Program-made: the position numbers and the translations under genes
In this document: positions 1 through 9,221 of the stretch, in pieces
How positions within the stretch are numbered: the stretch's first letter is position 1
Layout of the letters: each line of letters begins with the position of its first letter
Notes under the pieces: model-generated
The model's database searches: none
Seen by the model: only the letters and a program-made list of their open reading frames with translations
Told to the model about the DNA's origin: nothing
Source of the DNA: Escallonia rubra
Lineage: Eukaryota; Streptophyta; Magnoliopsida; Escalloniales; Escalloniaceae
NCBI GenBank assembly: GCA_033065855.1
Contig: JAVXUO010000096.1
Location: 195,623 to 259,622 of the forward strand
DNA length: 64,000 nucleotides
Direction: 5' to 3'

Positions 1-539
1 TATTACATATGTTCCTGAGGTTAGTATAACGGTTAAGTAGAAATAAAAAAGAAAGAAAGTTGTATTTCAAATTTAACATGACTTATGTATATACCTTATT
101 ACTTTTAAGATAAGTTTATACTTTTTGTAAAAATAAATTTAACAGAATAACAACATAATATTCAATATTTTCATATATGTGCGTGTTTTTTTTTTAATTC
201 TCGTAAGTTTCTAGTAATGAGGATGTTCAATTGATAAAGATAACATATCCTTATTTTGGAGTGTTGAAATTGTTTTCCACTTTATCTATAACTACTATTT
301 GTAGTCAAATTCTAGTTCTTATATCTACTAAATACATTTACTATATTTTTCATGAATTATATTTATTTTATAACAACATAATATGACTTTTATATACCAA
401 AATATATCAAGTTATACCTATAACTATGATGAACTTGAAAAGAATAACAAATATCATTGTATTAGGTTAATATTATAGGACAAGCATTAATCAACCATTT
501 GCTATTGAAGTCGCACAATAATCACCACTCTTAGTTATA
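1..539. other. AT-rich intergenic DNA, no gene seen
   Basis: The sequence is AT-rich with poly-A and poly-T runs and frequent stops in all frames. No gene, RNA or intact mobile element is recognisable. Confidence 0.6.
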
Positions 540-1482
540 ATGAATTCCATTACAGTTAGAATTCAGTTTTAATGCTTATAACTTGTCGAAGATTTACTAA
601 TTAGTCTTATTTTCATGAAAATTTAATTAAGTATAAGGAAAAAAGTCCTTTTATTGATCGCTAGAGTCCTATGTAAAAACAACTAGTTTATAGTTAGTTT
701 TATAGAATTGCAGGGATATATTTTTGTATCTTATAGATTTTATATTTTCGCACATAGAGTAATTAAGAATTATTTGAGTTAATTGTAGCAATTCTTTTTC
801 TAGTACATATGTGATTTGTTTTCAAAATCTCATACATGCGAAATAGCTACTTTATTGCTTGTGCGGTCTTATAAAAAAAAACAAATCCTGTAACTTAATT
901 ATCAAATTTGTATATTACATTGACAATGTTTTATAATGCCTATGTTATGTTTAAATATATACATCTGGAACTTATAATACACTTAAATTAACTGTAATGT
1001 AATCTTTTTCTTCCGAATCTCATATGTTAATTTTGTTTTGTATAGACATCATCTTTCTGTCTACAGATGAGAAAGATACTTTTAAGGACACTATAATCAA
1101 AATTAAGTCATAATAAATTAAGATATTAGAGTTTGAGAATGATTTTCATATTATATAAGGTTTCATAATATAGCCCCCATATAGTTCCCGCAAATTTAAA
1201 TAAACTTAAAAATAGGGACCATCCAAAATAACATTTGCATACATTTAGATACACTAACATGGTTAGTATAGAGTTTTAAATCCTTTTCAAATTATCAGGT
1301 TCTAAGAAGATAACTACAACTCCTGTATAGTGGCAATTAATTGTCATTAAATATTTTTAGCGATTTTTATTTAGTAATGTTAAAAAAGTGATCCTAAAAA
1401 TAGTCGATAAAAGTGTTAGCAAAATGCTACTAATTATATCTAGCAATTATTAATTTTCTCTATCCGAAAGATTATAGTTATC

Positions 1483-1606
1483 TTCCGACAACTGAAGTCG
1501 CAGTAAAAAAATTATCTTTAGCACTTAATGTCATATATATGTGGTAGATAGAGTTTTAGAATGTTTAGAATAAGTTTTTATATTCCGACAACTAAAGTCG
1601 CAGTAA
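1483..1606 (+). repeat. Direct repeat pair with 100-bp spacing
   Basis: A 24-bp near-identical sequence containing 'ccgacaact.aagtcgcagt' occurs at 1483-1506 and 1583-1606, exactly 100 bp apart with one mismatch. A shorter related string, 'gaagtcgca', lies near 507. It is probably a small local duplication inside L1. Confidence 0.7.
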
Positions 1607-1796
1607 CTATAATGATAAGGACCCCATCTAAGATAATATTAGAAACTTTTAGTAAGATTTTCATGTTTAATGTGATGATGTGCCACAAAAAAAAGCTATC
1701 ACTGAATTTTGTTTTGTTTCTCGCTTGCTTATTACATACTTTATGTGTGAGCTTGTAAAGTGCAAATATCCTTTTATGTTAGACTAGTTACCAATA

Positions 1797-1843
1797 GCGG
1801 GAGGGAGAGGGAGGGTGGGGGGAGGGAGGGGGGGGGGGGGGGG
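1797..1843 (+). repeat. G-rich low-complexity tract
   Basis: Runs of three or more G separated by single A or T bases lead into an uninterrupted G run ending at 1843. The pattern satisfies the usual four-run rule for a possible G-quadruplex on the plus strand. It stands out sharply in AT-rich surroundings. The exact homopolymer length may be unreliable. Confidence 0.85.
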
Positions 1844-1860
1844 TTGTTGATTCATGCGAC

Positions 1861-2815
1861 ACTCGCTAACAGTTATAAGCGATTAATAGTCAAAATTAAG
1901 CTTTAATACTTATATTTAGTCTAAGATTATTTAATTATTCTTATTATCCATGTAAAGTGATTTAAAGATATAAATCAGTGTCTTTCTATTGATTGTTAGG
2001 ACCTTATAAAAACTTAATTTTGGACTGTATTCATTTATCATTTCTTTATACATGGATACATTGCATATATTGTTCTTTTTTTCTCAATTTCATATGTGAT
2101 TTTTTTCTAAATCTTATATAAGAGATATAGTCAAACTATAGGTTGCGAGGCCATTCTTAAAAAAAGATGGCCTATAACTCGTTTATTAAAGTTGTACCTT
2201 TTTTTAACATTATAAGAACTAAAGTTAATAAAAGTAATAAATTCAATTCATTTGTAACTTCAATTCATTATGCAATTATGTATTTTTCCTTCCTGTTAGG
2301 GAGTGTCTTAAGAACATATAACTTAAGACGAAGTTATAGTAAGGTAGTATCTTGGTTCGGTAGAGTTTTAGATTGTTTGAAGTAAGTTTTTAAATCATGT
2401 TAGCCTTACTAATATACCCTTCATTAGATATGCAACATGAAGTCAAACTAATATGAAACCCATCAAACAAATTTTGGGGACCTTTAGAGATTGAAATTAT
2501 AAGAATATATAGCTTAAAATTCTTTCTAATTATTAGATTAATTAATATGCTTTCTTATTATTATTTGTACTTCATTAATCATATTAATATGGTTTTTTTT
2601 TTGTTTTTTGTCAAGAGTACCAATTACAATATATTGATATAATTTTTTTACCAAAAGGATTGTAATAAGCTATATGTTATATACATAACATCTTGTATTG
2701 ATTATTGTAAATAGATATTATCTTAAACTATTACACAATTTATTTTTTGTAAAATCTTACATGGCATTTATATTTTTGGATCTATTAATTCTCATTAATT
2801 CATATAATAATAATT
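1861..2815 (+). repeat. Degenerate tandem repeat copy L2
   Basis: This second copy of the old flanking repeat is about 950 bp from L3 at every landmark compared (1981/2930, 2083/3038, 2480/3448, 2645/3590). Around 2370-2485 it resembles the second satellite subrepeat: 'gagttttag', 'ttactaatat', 'aaacccatc' and 'gaccttta' occur in the same order as in the array. A 72-codon open frame at 2167-2385 looks like chance. Confidence 0.6.
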
Positions 2816-3838
2816 GCTCAGAGATTAACTGATTTGCAGTCAAAATTAAGGACTAATATCTATAATTAATTTATGATTTATTAATCATTCTTATTTATCA
2901 AATAAAATATATTAACTAAAAATTAGACTCTTTTTGTTGGTGGTTAGGGCCCTATGAAAGAATAATTGTTGGACTATATTCGTTTATCATATATTTTATA
3001 GATTTACATAGCTACGTTACATTTATCATTTTTTTTTCTAAGTCTCATATGTGATTTCTTTTTTAAGATATTTATATAAGAGAGTATAATCAAATTGTAG
3101 GTTGTCAGGCTACGTCTAAAAAAAGCTGGCATACTACTCATTAATCAAAGTTAAAAATTATGTAAGTATTTTTTGCAATGGCTACTATAACTAATAAATA
3201 CAATTCATTTTTAACATCATTTTTTTCCCATCTAAATCTCCTATGTTATTTTTCATTTTTCAGAAATACGTATCTTGTTCTTCATATTAGATAGTGATTT
3301 TAAGGATACATAAGTCAAAATCATGTTTTAGTAATTATTTAAAATTAATTTTCAAATGACATAACGCTTTCTAATATAGTCCTCATTACTTCTGCAAAAT
3401 TAACTTAATATAAAGTAAGGATTCCATCCAAAATAATATTTGGAGACCTTTAAAGACATTAATATGTTAAGTATATTGTTTTAAGTTCTTTATAAGTATT
3501 AGATTTATTAATATGCTTTACTATAATTACGAATTTTATCAATTGGAATTATATAGTCACTTATTTTGTCATGGGACCCCATAAAAAAATTTGTTTACCA
3601 TAGGGATTGTAAAATCTATAGATTACATAGATTACTATTTGCATTCTTTACGATATATATGTGTTACGGTAAACTGTTATACTATACAATTTTTATTCTA
3701 AATCTCACATGTCATTTATGATTTTTGGATCTCTAAGTTTTGATTTTAATATAACAGAATGCTTTTTAAAGATATAATAGTCAAAATTGAGTCTTAATTA
3801 GTTTTCAATTTAAGGTTTGTGAATAATAAATTGACTAA
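2816..3838 (+). repeat. Degenerate tandem repeat copy L3
   Basis: This third copy of the flanking repeat includes 'ggatacataagtcaaaatc' near 3300 and 'aagatataatagtcaaaatt' near 3767, both resembling the start of the satellite subrepeats. It is interrupted by the MITE at 3839. The sequence after the MITE ('aaataaggattccat', 4231-4245) continues the same repeat. Confidence 0.6.
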
Positions 3839-4222
3839 GACGGTGTTTGTGATTGATTCTAGAATGGTCAAACCTGATTAAATTAGGTTTGAAGTGTTTT
3901 GCAAAAAAATAAATAAAAATAAACTGATTAAATCTGCTCCAATGTGCTCCAAATTGATTAAATCCATAATCCTCATTTTCTTGGATTCAGATTTAATCAG
4001 TTTTAGAGAATCAGGTTTGATCGAAAAATTTACCAAAATATCCTCACGTATAAACAAATATTAAATTCTCCTTCTAATTTGAATACACTATATGGTAATT
4101 TTGTCACACTAAACCAACTTAAATCACTTTTTAACTAAACACCTTCATTAAAGCTGATTTTAAAAACTGATTCTGATGATTTAATCAAAATCTACTCTTG
4201 AGAATCAATCCCAAACTGCCTT
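3839..4222. mobile_element. Tourist-like MITE (PIF/Harbinger type), 384 bp
   Basis: This is a non-autonomous element with imperfect terminal inverted repeats of about 22 bp. The left end reads 'gacggtgtttgtgattgatt' and the reverse complement of the right end reads 'aaggcagtttgggattgatt'; they match at most positions. It is flanked by the trinucleotide TAA at 3836-3838 and 4223-4225, the target duplication expected of PIF/Harbinger elements. It has no coding capacity. Internally it has several 'gattaaat' or 'ctgattaa' motifs in both orientations. Removing it rejoins the L3 repeat, which supports a real insertion. The TAA duplication is only 3 bp, so a different superfamily cannot be excluded. 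Confidence 0.82.
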
Positions 4223-4225
4223 TAA

Positions 4226-4551
4226 TAAGCAAATAAGGATTCCATACAAGTAATATTATAGACCTTTAATAATACTGTTTGTGTATAATTTTCATAAATC
4301 CAACTTTACATAAAAAAATATAATGTAATGATGTGTCGTGCAAATAAGCTAATATAACGTGCTGATGTGTCTCGTAACGAACCTATTGTTGAATTTTATT
4401 GCATTTTGCGCTTCGCTTATGATAGCTTATATAATTATAAATTTGCTTTCAACACACACACGCACACAAAGCGCGCGCATTATAACATATGTGAATCATT
4501 AAAAATACATATATCCCAAATGTAAGATCATTTCCTTATAAATATAATAGG
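4226..4551 (+). repeat. Diverged relative of satellite segment at array edge
   Basis: Positions 4321-4445 resemble both the start of the satellite unit and the sequence before its module: 'taatgtaatgatg', 'aagct', 'ctgatgtgtctcg', 'gaattttattgc' and 'cttcgctta' are in the same order as in the unit. It is more diverged than any unit of the array, so it is best read as an outlying ancestral copy. A purine-pyrimidine stretch lies at 4452-4478. Confidence 0.6.
4452..4478 (+). repeat. Short AC/GC microsatellite
   Basis: An alternating AC run is followed by alternating GC. The purine-pyrimidine alternation could in principle favour Z-DNA. It is short and impure. Confidence 0.75.
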
Positions 4552-4789
4552 TTATAAGTCTTGCTTTACTCCTAATGTAATGATCGCCCCCAAAAAGCTA
4601 ACATAATGTGCTGATGTGTCTCGCATTGAACTTATGGTTGAATTTTATTGCGCTTTTCGCTTCGCTTATTATAGATTATATATATACAAATTTTTTTTTG
4701 CAGTGGCTATATTATATATTTAGTCATAGATACATATATGTCTATGCATCATAATTTGTGATTAATTAAAATTATATTTATTTCAAGTG
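4552..4789 (+). repeat. Satellite unit U1, left part (edge unit)
   Basis: This is the first 238 bp of the outermost unit, cut off by the solo LTR. It matches the unit start ('actcctaatgtaatgatcg', 'gatgtgtctcgcattgaa', 'gtctatgcatcataatttgt') but is more diverged than interior units. It contains extra bases ('aacataatgtgctgatg') that the others lack. Removing the LTR and one target copy makes U1 about 1682 bp, a normal full unit. Confidence 0.88.
4785..4789 (+). repeat. Target site duplication, left copy
   Basis: The 5-bp sequence 'aagtg' directly precedes the solo LTR and is repeated at 6103-6107. The uninterrupted site in other units reads 'ccaagtgtaatatc', with a single 'aagtg'. Confidence 0.9.
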
Positions 4790-5493
4790 TGAAACCAAAA
4801 AGATAACTCTAGAGGGAGGGTGAATAGGGTTTTAAGACTACTTAAAAAAATTACAAGTAAATACAACAAACTTAGAGATGATAAGAATGACACTTGAAAA
4901 AGCTACAAACAACAAACCTCAAACACAGTATATCTTAAATAAGCAAATTAACCAATCTCAATACAAATGTAAAACAAAAATGTAAAGAGAGAAGGGTTTA
5001 GAGATACTTGACAAGGAGATTTAAATGGTTCGGCTTGATATACCCTCAAGCCTACATCCACCCCTTCAAGGAAGTCCCTTGAAAGGCCTTAGAATCCACT
5101 AGTATGATTTTTCTTACGGGTCAAGATCGAACCTCTTACAATCCCTTGATGCTATGCCCACATCAAGAACAAGCTTTGACAATCCCCAAGCTCCAAAGCT
5201 TGACAACCCCAAGCTTTGATACAAGAAACTTTAGATGAAGAAATGTGTACAAGATTTCACTCTCATGAAGTAGATGAGTAGAAGTTTAAGCACTAGAACA
5301 AGAGAGATGAGTGTATGATGACTTATGAAAGTGTATCTCTCTCAAATGTAAACTCACAATAAATGCTCTCTTGAAATGGATGAGAAAACAATGAAAACCA
5401 AGAGAGATTGAACAATTGCTTTGATCTTTGAGAATATGAAAGATAAGAGAGCTTTGAATGCAATTGACGAACCAAAACTATGCCCAAGATGAG

Positions 5494-5501
5494 TATTTAT
5501 A
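5494..5501 (-). promoter_or_regulatory. Probable LTR TATA box
   Basis: On the minus strand this reads tataaata within 'ccctataaatactc', a good plant TATA box. It lies about 600 bp from the minus-strand start of the LTR, which fits a long U3 followed by R-U5. A transcription start would be expected near 5460-5470. Activity is unknown. Confidence 0.65.
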
Positions 5502-5563
5502 GGGTTGGAAATTCATATGACCGTTTGGAGTTAGGTAGAGCAATAAATGCACCAAACGGTAAA

Positions 5564-5756
5564 TGCAGTCGACTGCAATGTGCCATTGCAGTCGACTGTA
5601 ATCCCAAAGTAGCCGTTAGAAATTCAAAATTTCCAACTTGCAGTCGACTGTAATACAATGCAGTCGACTGTAATAAGCTACTGGAAGTATTGCAGTCGAC
5701 TGTATTCCAATGCAGTCGACTGTAATACCTCTCTGCCCAACTTGCAGTCGACTGCA
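5564..5756. repeat. Seven palindromic 14-mers in the LTR U3 region
   Basis: The motif tgcagtcgactg(c/t)a occurs at 5564-5577, 5587-5600, 5639-5652, 5659-5672, 5691-5704, 5711-5724 and 5743-5756. The full form tgcagtcgactgca is a perfect palindrome, and every copy keeps the 12-base palindrome-centred core tgcagtcgactg. All seven lie about 60-260 bp upstream of the TATA box in minus orientation, where U3 enhancers are usual. Open frames crossing this cluster on both strands (5497-5757 minus and 5658-5873 plus) are by-products of the repeats. Confidence 0.93.
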
Positions 5757-6102
5757 TTCCTGAAAATGCAGTTTCCTAGTTTTCAAAGAATGAAAATCTT
5801 TTATGCATGCAAAGGAAACATATGGGTAACTTCTAGGATACAGTCATCGATACGATCATCTCTCTATGTCTAGTTACAAAGAAGGAAATAAAAGCATTGT
5901 AAAACTCGATCGACAAATTCCTTCTTTGATGCATTCCGTTGAGAGTCTTTGAACGATTTGCTAGTCTAATTGTCCTTTTGCATAAGTATGAGATTGTTCC
6001 TATGGCTTCATCAACTCAATGCTTGTTAGACAACATAAACATCAATGTTAGTTATCATCAAAACCAAATATAATCCCAGGTTATATAACCATAGGGTTAA
6101 CA

Positions 6103-6107
6103 AAGTG
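6103..6107 (+). repeat. Target site duplication, right copy
   Basis: 'aagtg' directly after the LTR matches 4785-4789. The satellite unit resumes at 6108 with 'taatatcatt'. Confidence 0.9.
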
Positions 6108-7551
6108 TAATATCATTTTCTTCAAAATGAAATATAGTATTTTAATTTTTTAAGTATATGAAATTTTTATATTCATATTACAAAGTAGTTTTAAGGATAT
6201 AATAGTCAAAGTTAAGTCATAATAAGTTAGTTCATTAACTAGTTAGAATTTTTAGAATTTTAATTATACAATGCTTACTAATATGAAAGTTAACTTATCA
6301 AGAAATAAGGACCCCACTCAAGATAATATTATTTTTTGTTTTTTTAGCTATATGAGTTTGTATGTTCCTATTAAGGACTGGTTTTAAGGATAAAATAATA
6401 AAAACTAAGTCCTAATAAGCTAATTTATTAATTTGTTAGAGTTTCGGAACATTTACAATTTTTTTCAATTAGATAGGGCTTACTAATATGGAAATTAACT
6501 TACCAAGAAATAAGGAACCCATCTAAAATAATATTTCAGGCCTTTAGTGATACTTATAATGGTTATAATTATATTTCGTATTGAAAACATAATACGATGA
6601 GGCGTCAAGCAAAGAAAGTATCTCTGTGATGACGTGTCGCGCAAAGAAGCACTCACTTCCTTTATTATATATTAGATAGATTTTGAAGTTAATTGTGGCA
6701 TTGAACAAAGGCTCAGCTCGGAAATGCGTATCTTATTGCGCAAGCTATGTCACACCTCCCTTTTAAAAAGAAAAAGTGCCAATGATAATGGAATTGGAAC
6801 TTTGCTCTTTCCTCTACTTTTTCTCCTTTGATGATTTTGGTGGGGTCTGGTATATTGTTTTTATTTTTTCCGGAAAAATAAAGTGAAAGATATTTAATAA
6901 AATATCATATTCATAGCTTTACATTTTTAAGGCATAAATTCTTGGTGCTAGGGCTTCCAAAAGCTGAAGAGCATTATTGTTGTCCTTGTCCTTTTTTTTT
7001 GAAACATGAATTTAAATTGTTGAACCGCAGTGGAACAAAGGACTTTCGTTCAAAGATTATATTAGATAACGGCCCTGGCCCTTGGTTGCCTCAAGCCGAG
7101 TTTCAAAATCAAAGAGACATGGGACCTGTGAAAGTAATATCTTTGACTAATATACAAGAGAATATGTGCGTCCACAAGGAGGGAAGGATTCTGGTAGAAC
7201 TGCGAGCCGATTTAAACCATATTAAAGTACACATGCAAATTCTCTTATTTCAAACGACATGTGATTCACGTGTTGTAGGAGCCACAACGAATAAAGTTTT
7301 ATCCTCCGTGCCTTTTTTTAACAACGAATAAAGTGCTTAAAGGTGGAGTCTTGTTCTCTAAGGGTCCTCTTTTGTCGTGGCGAGTGCGCGTCATGACTTT
7401 TCCGGATTATGCAAGTCCTCGCGAATGTTGAATTTTGATCGGTATCTGTATTTTAATGAAAATTGTAACTTCCATTCATCCCGATAATTGTGAACAGTAT
7501 CATGTGAGTAACAAGCGAGAATTATTTTGTTAGAGAATATTATAAGGTCTT
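6108..7551 (+). repeat. Satellite unit U1, right part
   Basis: This is the remainder of the edge unit. It has about 20 extra bases after 'ttaattttt' near 6150-6170. M1 marker is A-type (tatgagtttgtatgttcc, aaggactgg), and the tail of subrepeat 2 reads 'cctttagtgatac' instead of 'cctttaattagcgatac'. The module carries 'aagtaatatc', 'tccacaagg' and 'gattatattagataacgg', shared mainly with U29-U31. It has cgcgc at 6628, and only two C in 'aagtcctcgcga'. Confidence 0.95.
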
Positions 7552-9221
7552 TTGCTCTATAAGTCCAGTTGTACTCCTAATGTAATGATCGTCCCCAAAA
7601 AGATAACGCTGATGTGTCTCGCATTGAAGTTATGGTCGAATTTTATTGCGCTTTTCGCTTTGCTTATTATAGATTATATAGATATAACAAAAAATTTGCA
7701 GTGGCTATATTATATATTTACTCATAGATACATATATGTCTATGCATCATAATTTGAGATTAATTAAAATTATATTTATTCCAAGTGTAATATCATGTTC
7801 TTCAAAATGAAATATAGTATTTTAATTTTTTATATCCCTATTACAAAGTAGTTTTAAGGATATAATAGTCAAAGTTAAGTCATAATAAGTTAGTTCATTA
7901 ACTAGTTAGAATTTTTAGAATTTTAATTATACAATGCTTACTAATATGAAAGTTAACTTATCAAGAAATAAGGACCCCACTCAAGATAATAGTATTTTTG
8001 TTTTTTTAGCTATATGTGTTTGTATGTTCATATTAAAGAGTGGTTTTAAGGATAAAATAAGAAAAACTAAGTCCTAATAAGCTAATTTATTAATTTGTTA
8101 GAGTTTCGGAACATTTATAATTTTTTTTCAATTAGATAAGGCTTACTAATACGAAAATTAATTTACCAAGAAAAAAGGAACCCATCTAAAATAATATTTC
8201 AGGCCTTTAATTAGCTATACTTGTAATGGTTATAATTATATTTCGTATTGAAAACATAATACGATGAGGCGTCAAGCAAAGAAAGTATCTCTGTGATGAC
8301 GTGTCGCAAAGAAGCTCTCACTTCCTTTATTATATATTAGATAGATTTTGAAGTTAATTGTGGCATTGAACAAAGGCTCAGCTCGGAAATGCGTATCTTA
8401 TTGCGCAAGCTATGTCACACCTCCCTTTTAAAAAGAAAAAGTGCCAATGATATTGGAATTGGAACTTTGCTCTTTCCTCTGCTTTTTCTCCTTTGATGAT
8501 TTTGGTGGGGTCTGGTATATTGTTTTTATTTTTTCCGGAAAAATAAAGTGAAAGATATTTAATAAAATATCTTATTCATAGCTTTACATTTTTAAGGCAT
8601 AAATTCTTGGTGCTAGGGCTTCCAAAAGCTGAAGAGGATTATTGTTGTCCTTGTCCTTTTTTTTTTTTTTTTTAATTTAAATTGTTGAACCGCAGTGGAA
8701 CAAAGAACTTTCGGTCAATGATTAGATTAGATTAGATAACGGCCCTGGCCCTTGGTTGCGTCAAGCCGAGTTTCAAAATCAAAGAGACATGGGACCTGTG
8801 AAAGTAACATCTCTGACTAATATACAAGATAATATGTGCTTCCATAAGGAGGGAAGGAGTCAGGTAGAACTGCGAGCCGATTTAAACCATATTAAAGTAC
8901 ACATGCAAATTCTCTTATTTCAAACGACATGTGATTCACGTGTTGTAGGAGCCACAACGAATAAAGTTTTATCCTCCGTGCCTTTTTTTAACAACGAATA
9001 AAGTGCTTAAAGGTGGAGTCTTGTTCTCTAAGGGTCCTCTTTTGTCGTGGCGAGTGCGCGTCATGACTTTTCCGGATTATGCAAGTCCTCGCGAATGTTG
9101 AATTTTGATCGGTATCTGTATTTTAATGAGAATTGTAACTTCCATTCATCCCGGTAATTGTGAACAGTATCACGTGACTAACAAGCGAGAATTATTTTGT
9201 TAGACAATATTATAAGGTCTT
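7552..9221 (+). repeat. Satellite unit U2 (1670 bp)
   Basis: M1 type B. The deletion-type 'gtgtcgcaaag' near 8301 is shared with U3 and the right half of the array. The T run near 8657 is lengthened and 'gaaacatg' is lost. It has 'gatattggaattgg', 'ctctgcttttt' and 'aggagtcagg', a combination otherwise seen in U16 and U33. Confidence 0.97.

Larger units (their letters stand above)
540..1860 (+). repeat. Degenerate tandem repeat copy L1
   Basis: This is the first of three diverged copies of an old AT-rich repeat. Shared landmarks are 'catatgtgattt' near 806, 2091 and 3045, a block around 647, 1981 and 2930 ('attgat..ctag.gtcctat' in various states), and a block near 1240, 2480 and 3448. The spacing to L2 is about 1.3 kb, longer than L2 to L3, because L1 holds extra sequence at roughly 1300-1860, including a G-rich tract. 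Part of it (1080-1120 and 1545-1650) also resembles the subrepeats of the downstream satellite: 'ttttaaggacactataatc' and 'aaggaccccatctaagata'. Boundaries are approximate. Confidence 0.55.
4790..6102 (-). mobile_element. Solo LTR of an LTR retrotransposon, 1313 bp
   Basis: The element begins TG and ends CA, with short inverted ends (tgaaacc...ggttaaca). It is flanked by a perfect 5-bp duplication, 'aagtg'. No second LTR, primer binding site, polypurine tract or retroviral-type ORF is present, so it is a solo LTR. Minus orientation is inferred from a TATA box reading tataaata on the minus strand at 5494-5501 and the palindromic repeats upstream of it. The pyrimidine-rich 'accctccctctagag' near its minus-strand 3' end looks like LTR ends common in plant genomes; that is from memory. 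Copia or gypsy cannot be assigned. The insertion point is inside satellite unit U1, so the element arrived after the unit existed. Confidence 0.88.

Noticed and set aside
1561..2385. Two small open frames (65 and 72 codons) in the left flank
   Set aside because: They lie in degenerate repeats, use AT-rich codons and resemble no family; chance frames are expected at this length.
5564..5756. CRISPR array
   Set aside because: Repeats are 14-bp palindromes with irregular, very short spacers inside a plant LTR; there are no cas genes and the context is eukaryotic.
5497..5873. Open frames on both strands across the LTR
   Set aside because: They result from the palindromic repeats in the LTR U3 region, which translate to repeated peptides in either direction.
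6600..6680. Helitron end at the cgcgcaaag motif
   Set aside because: No clear TC start, CTRR end or 3' hairpin could be paired with it; the motif is simply one of several related copies in the unit.
6942..7331. 129-codon frame in the module as a full gene
   Set aside because: The start is TTG; the first in-frame ATG is at 7119. Equivalent frames in other units are shifted by indels, and no family is recognised.
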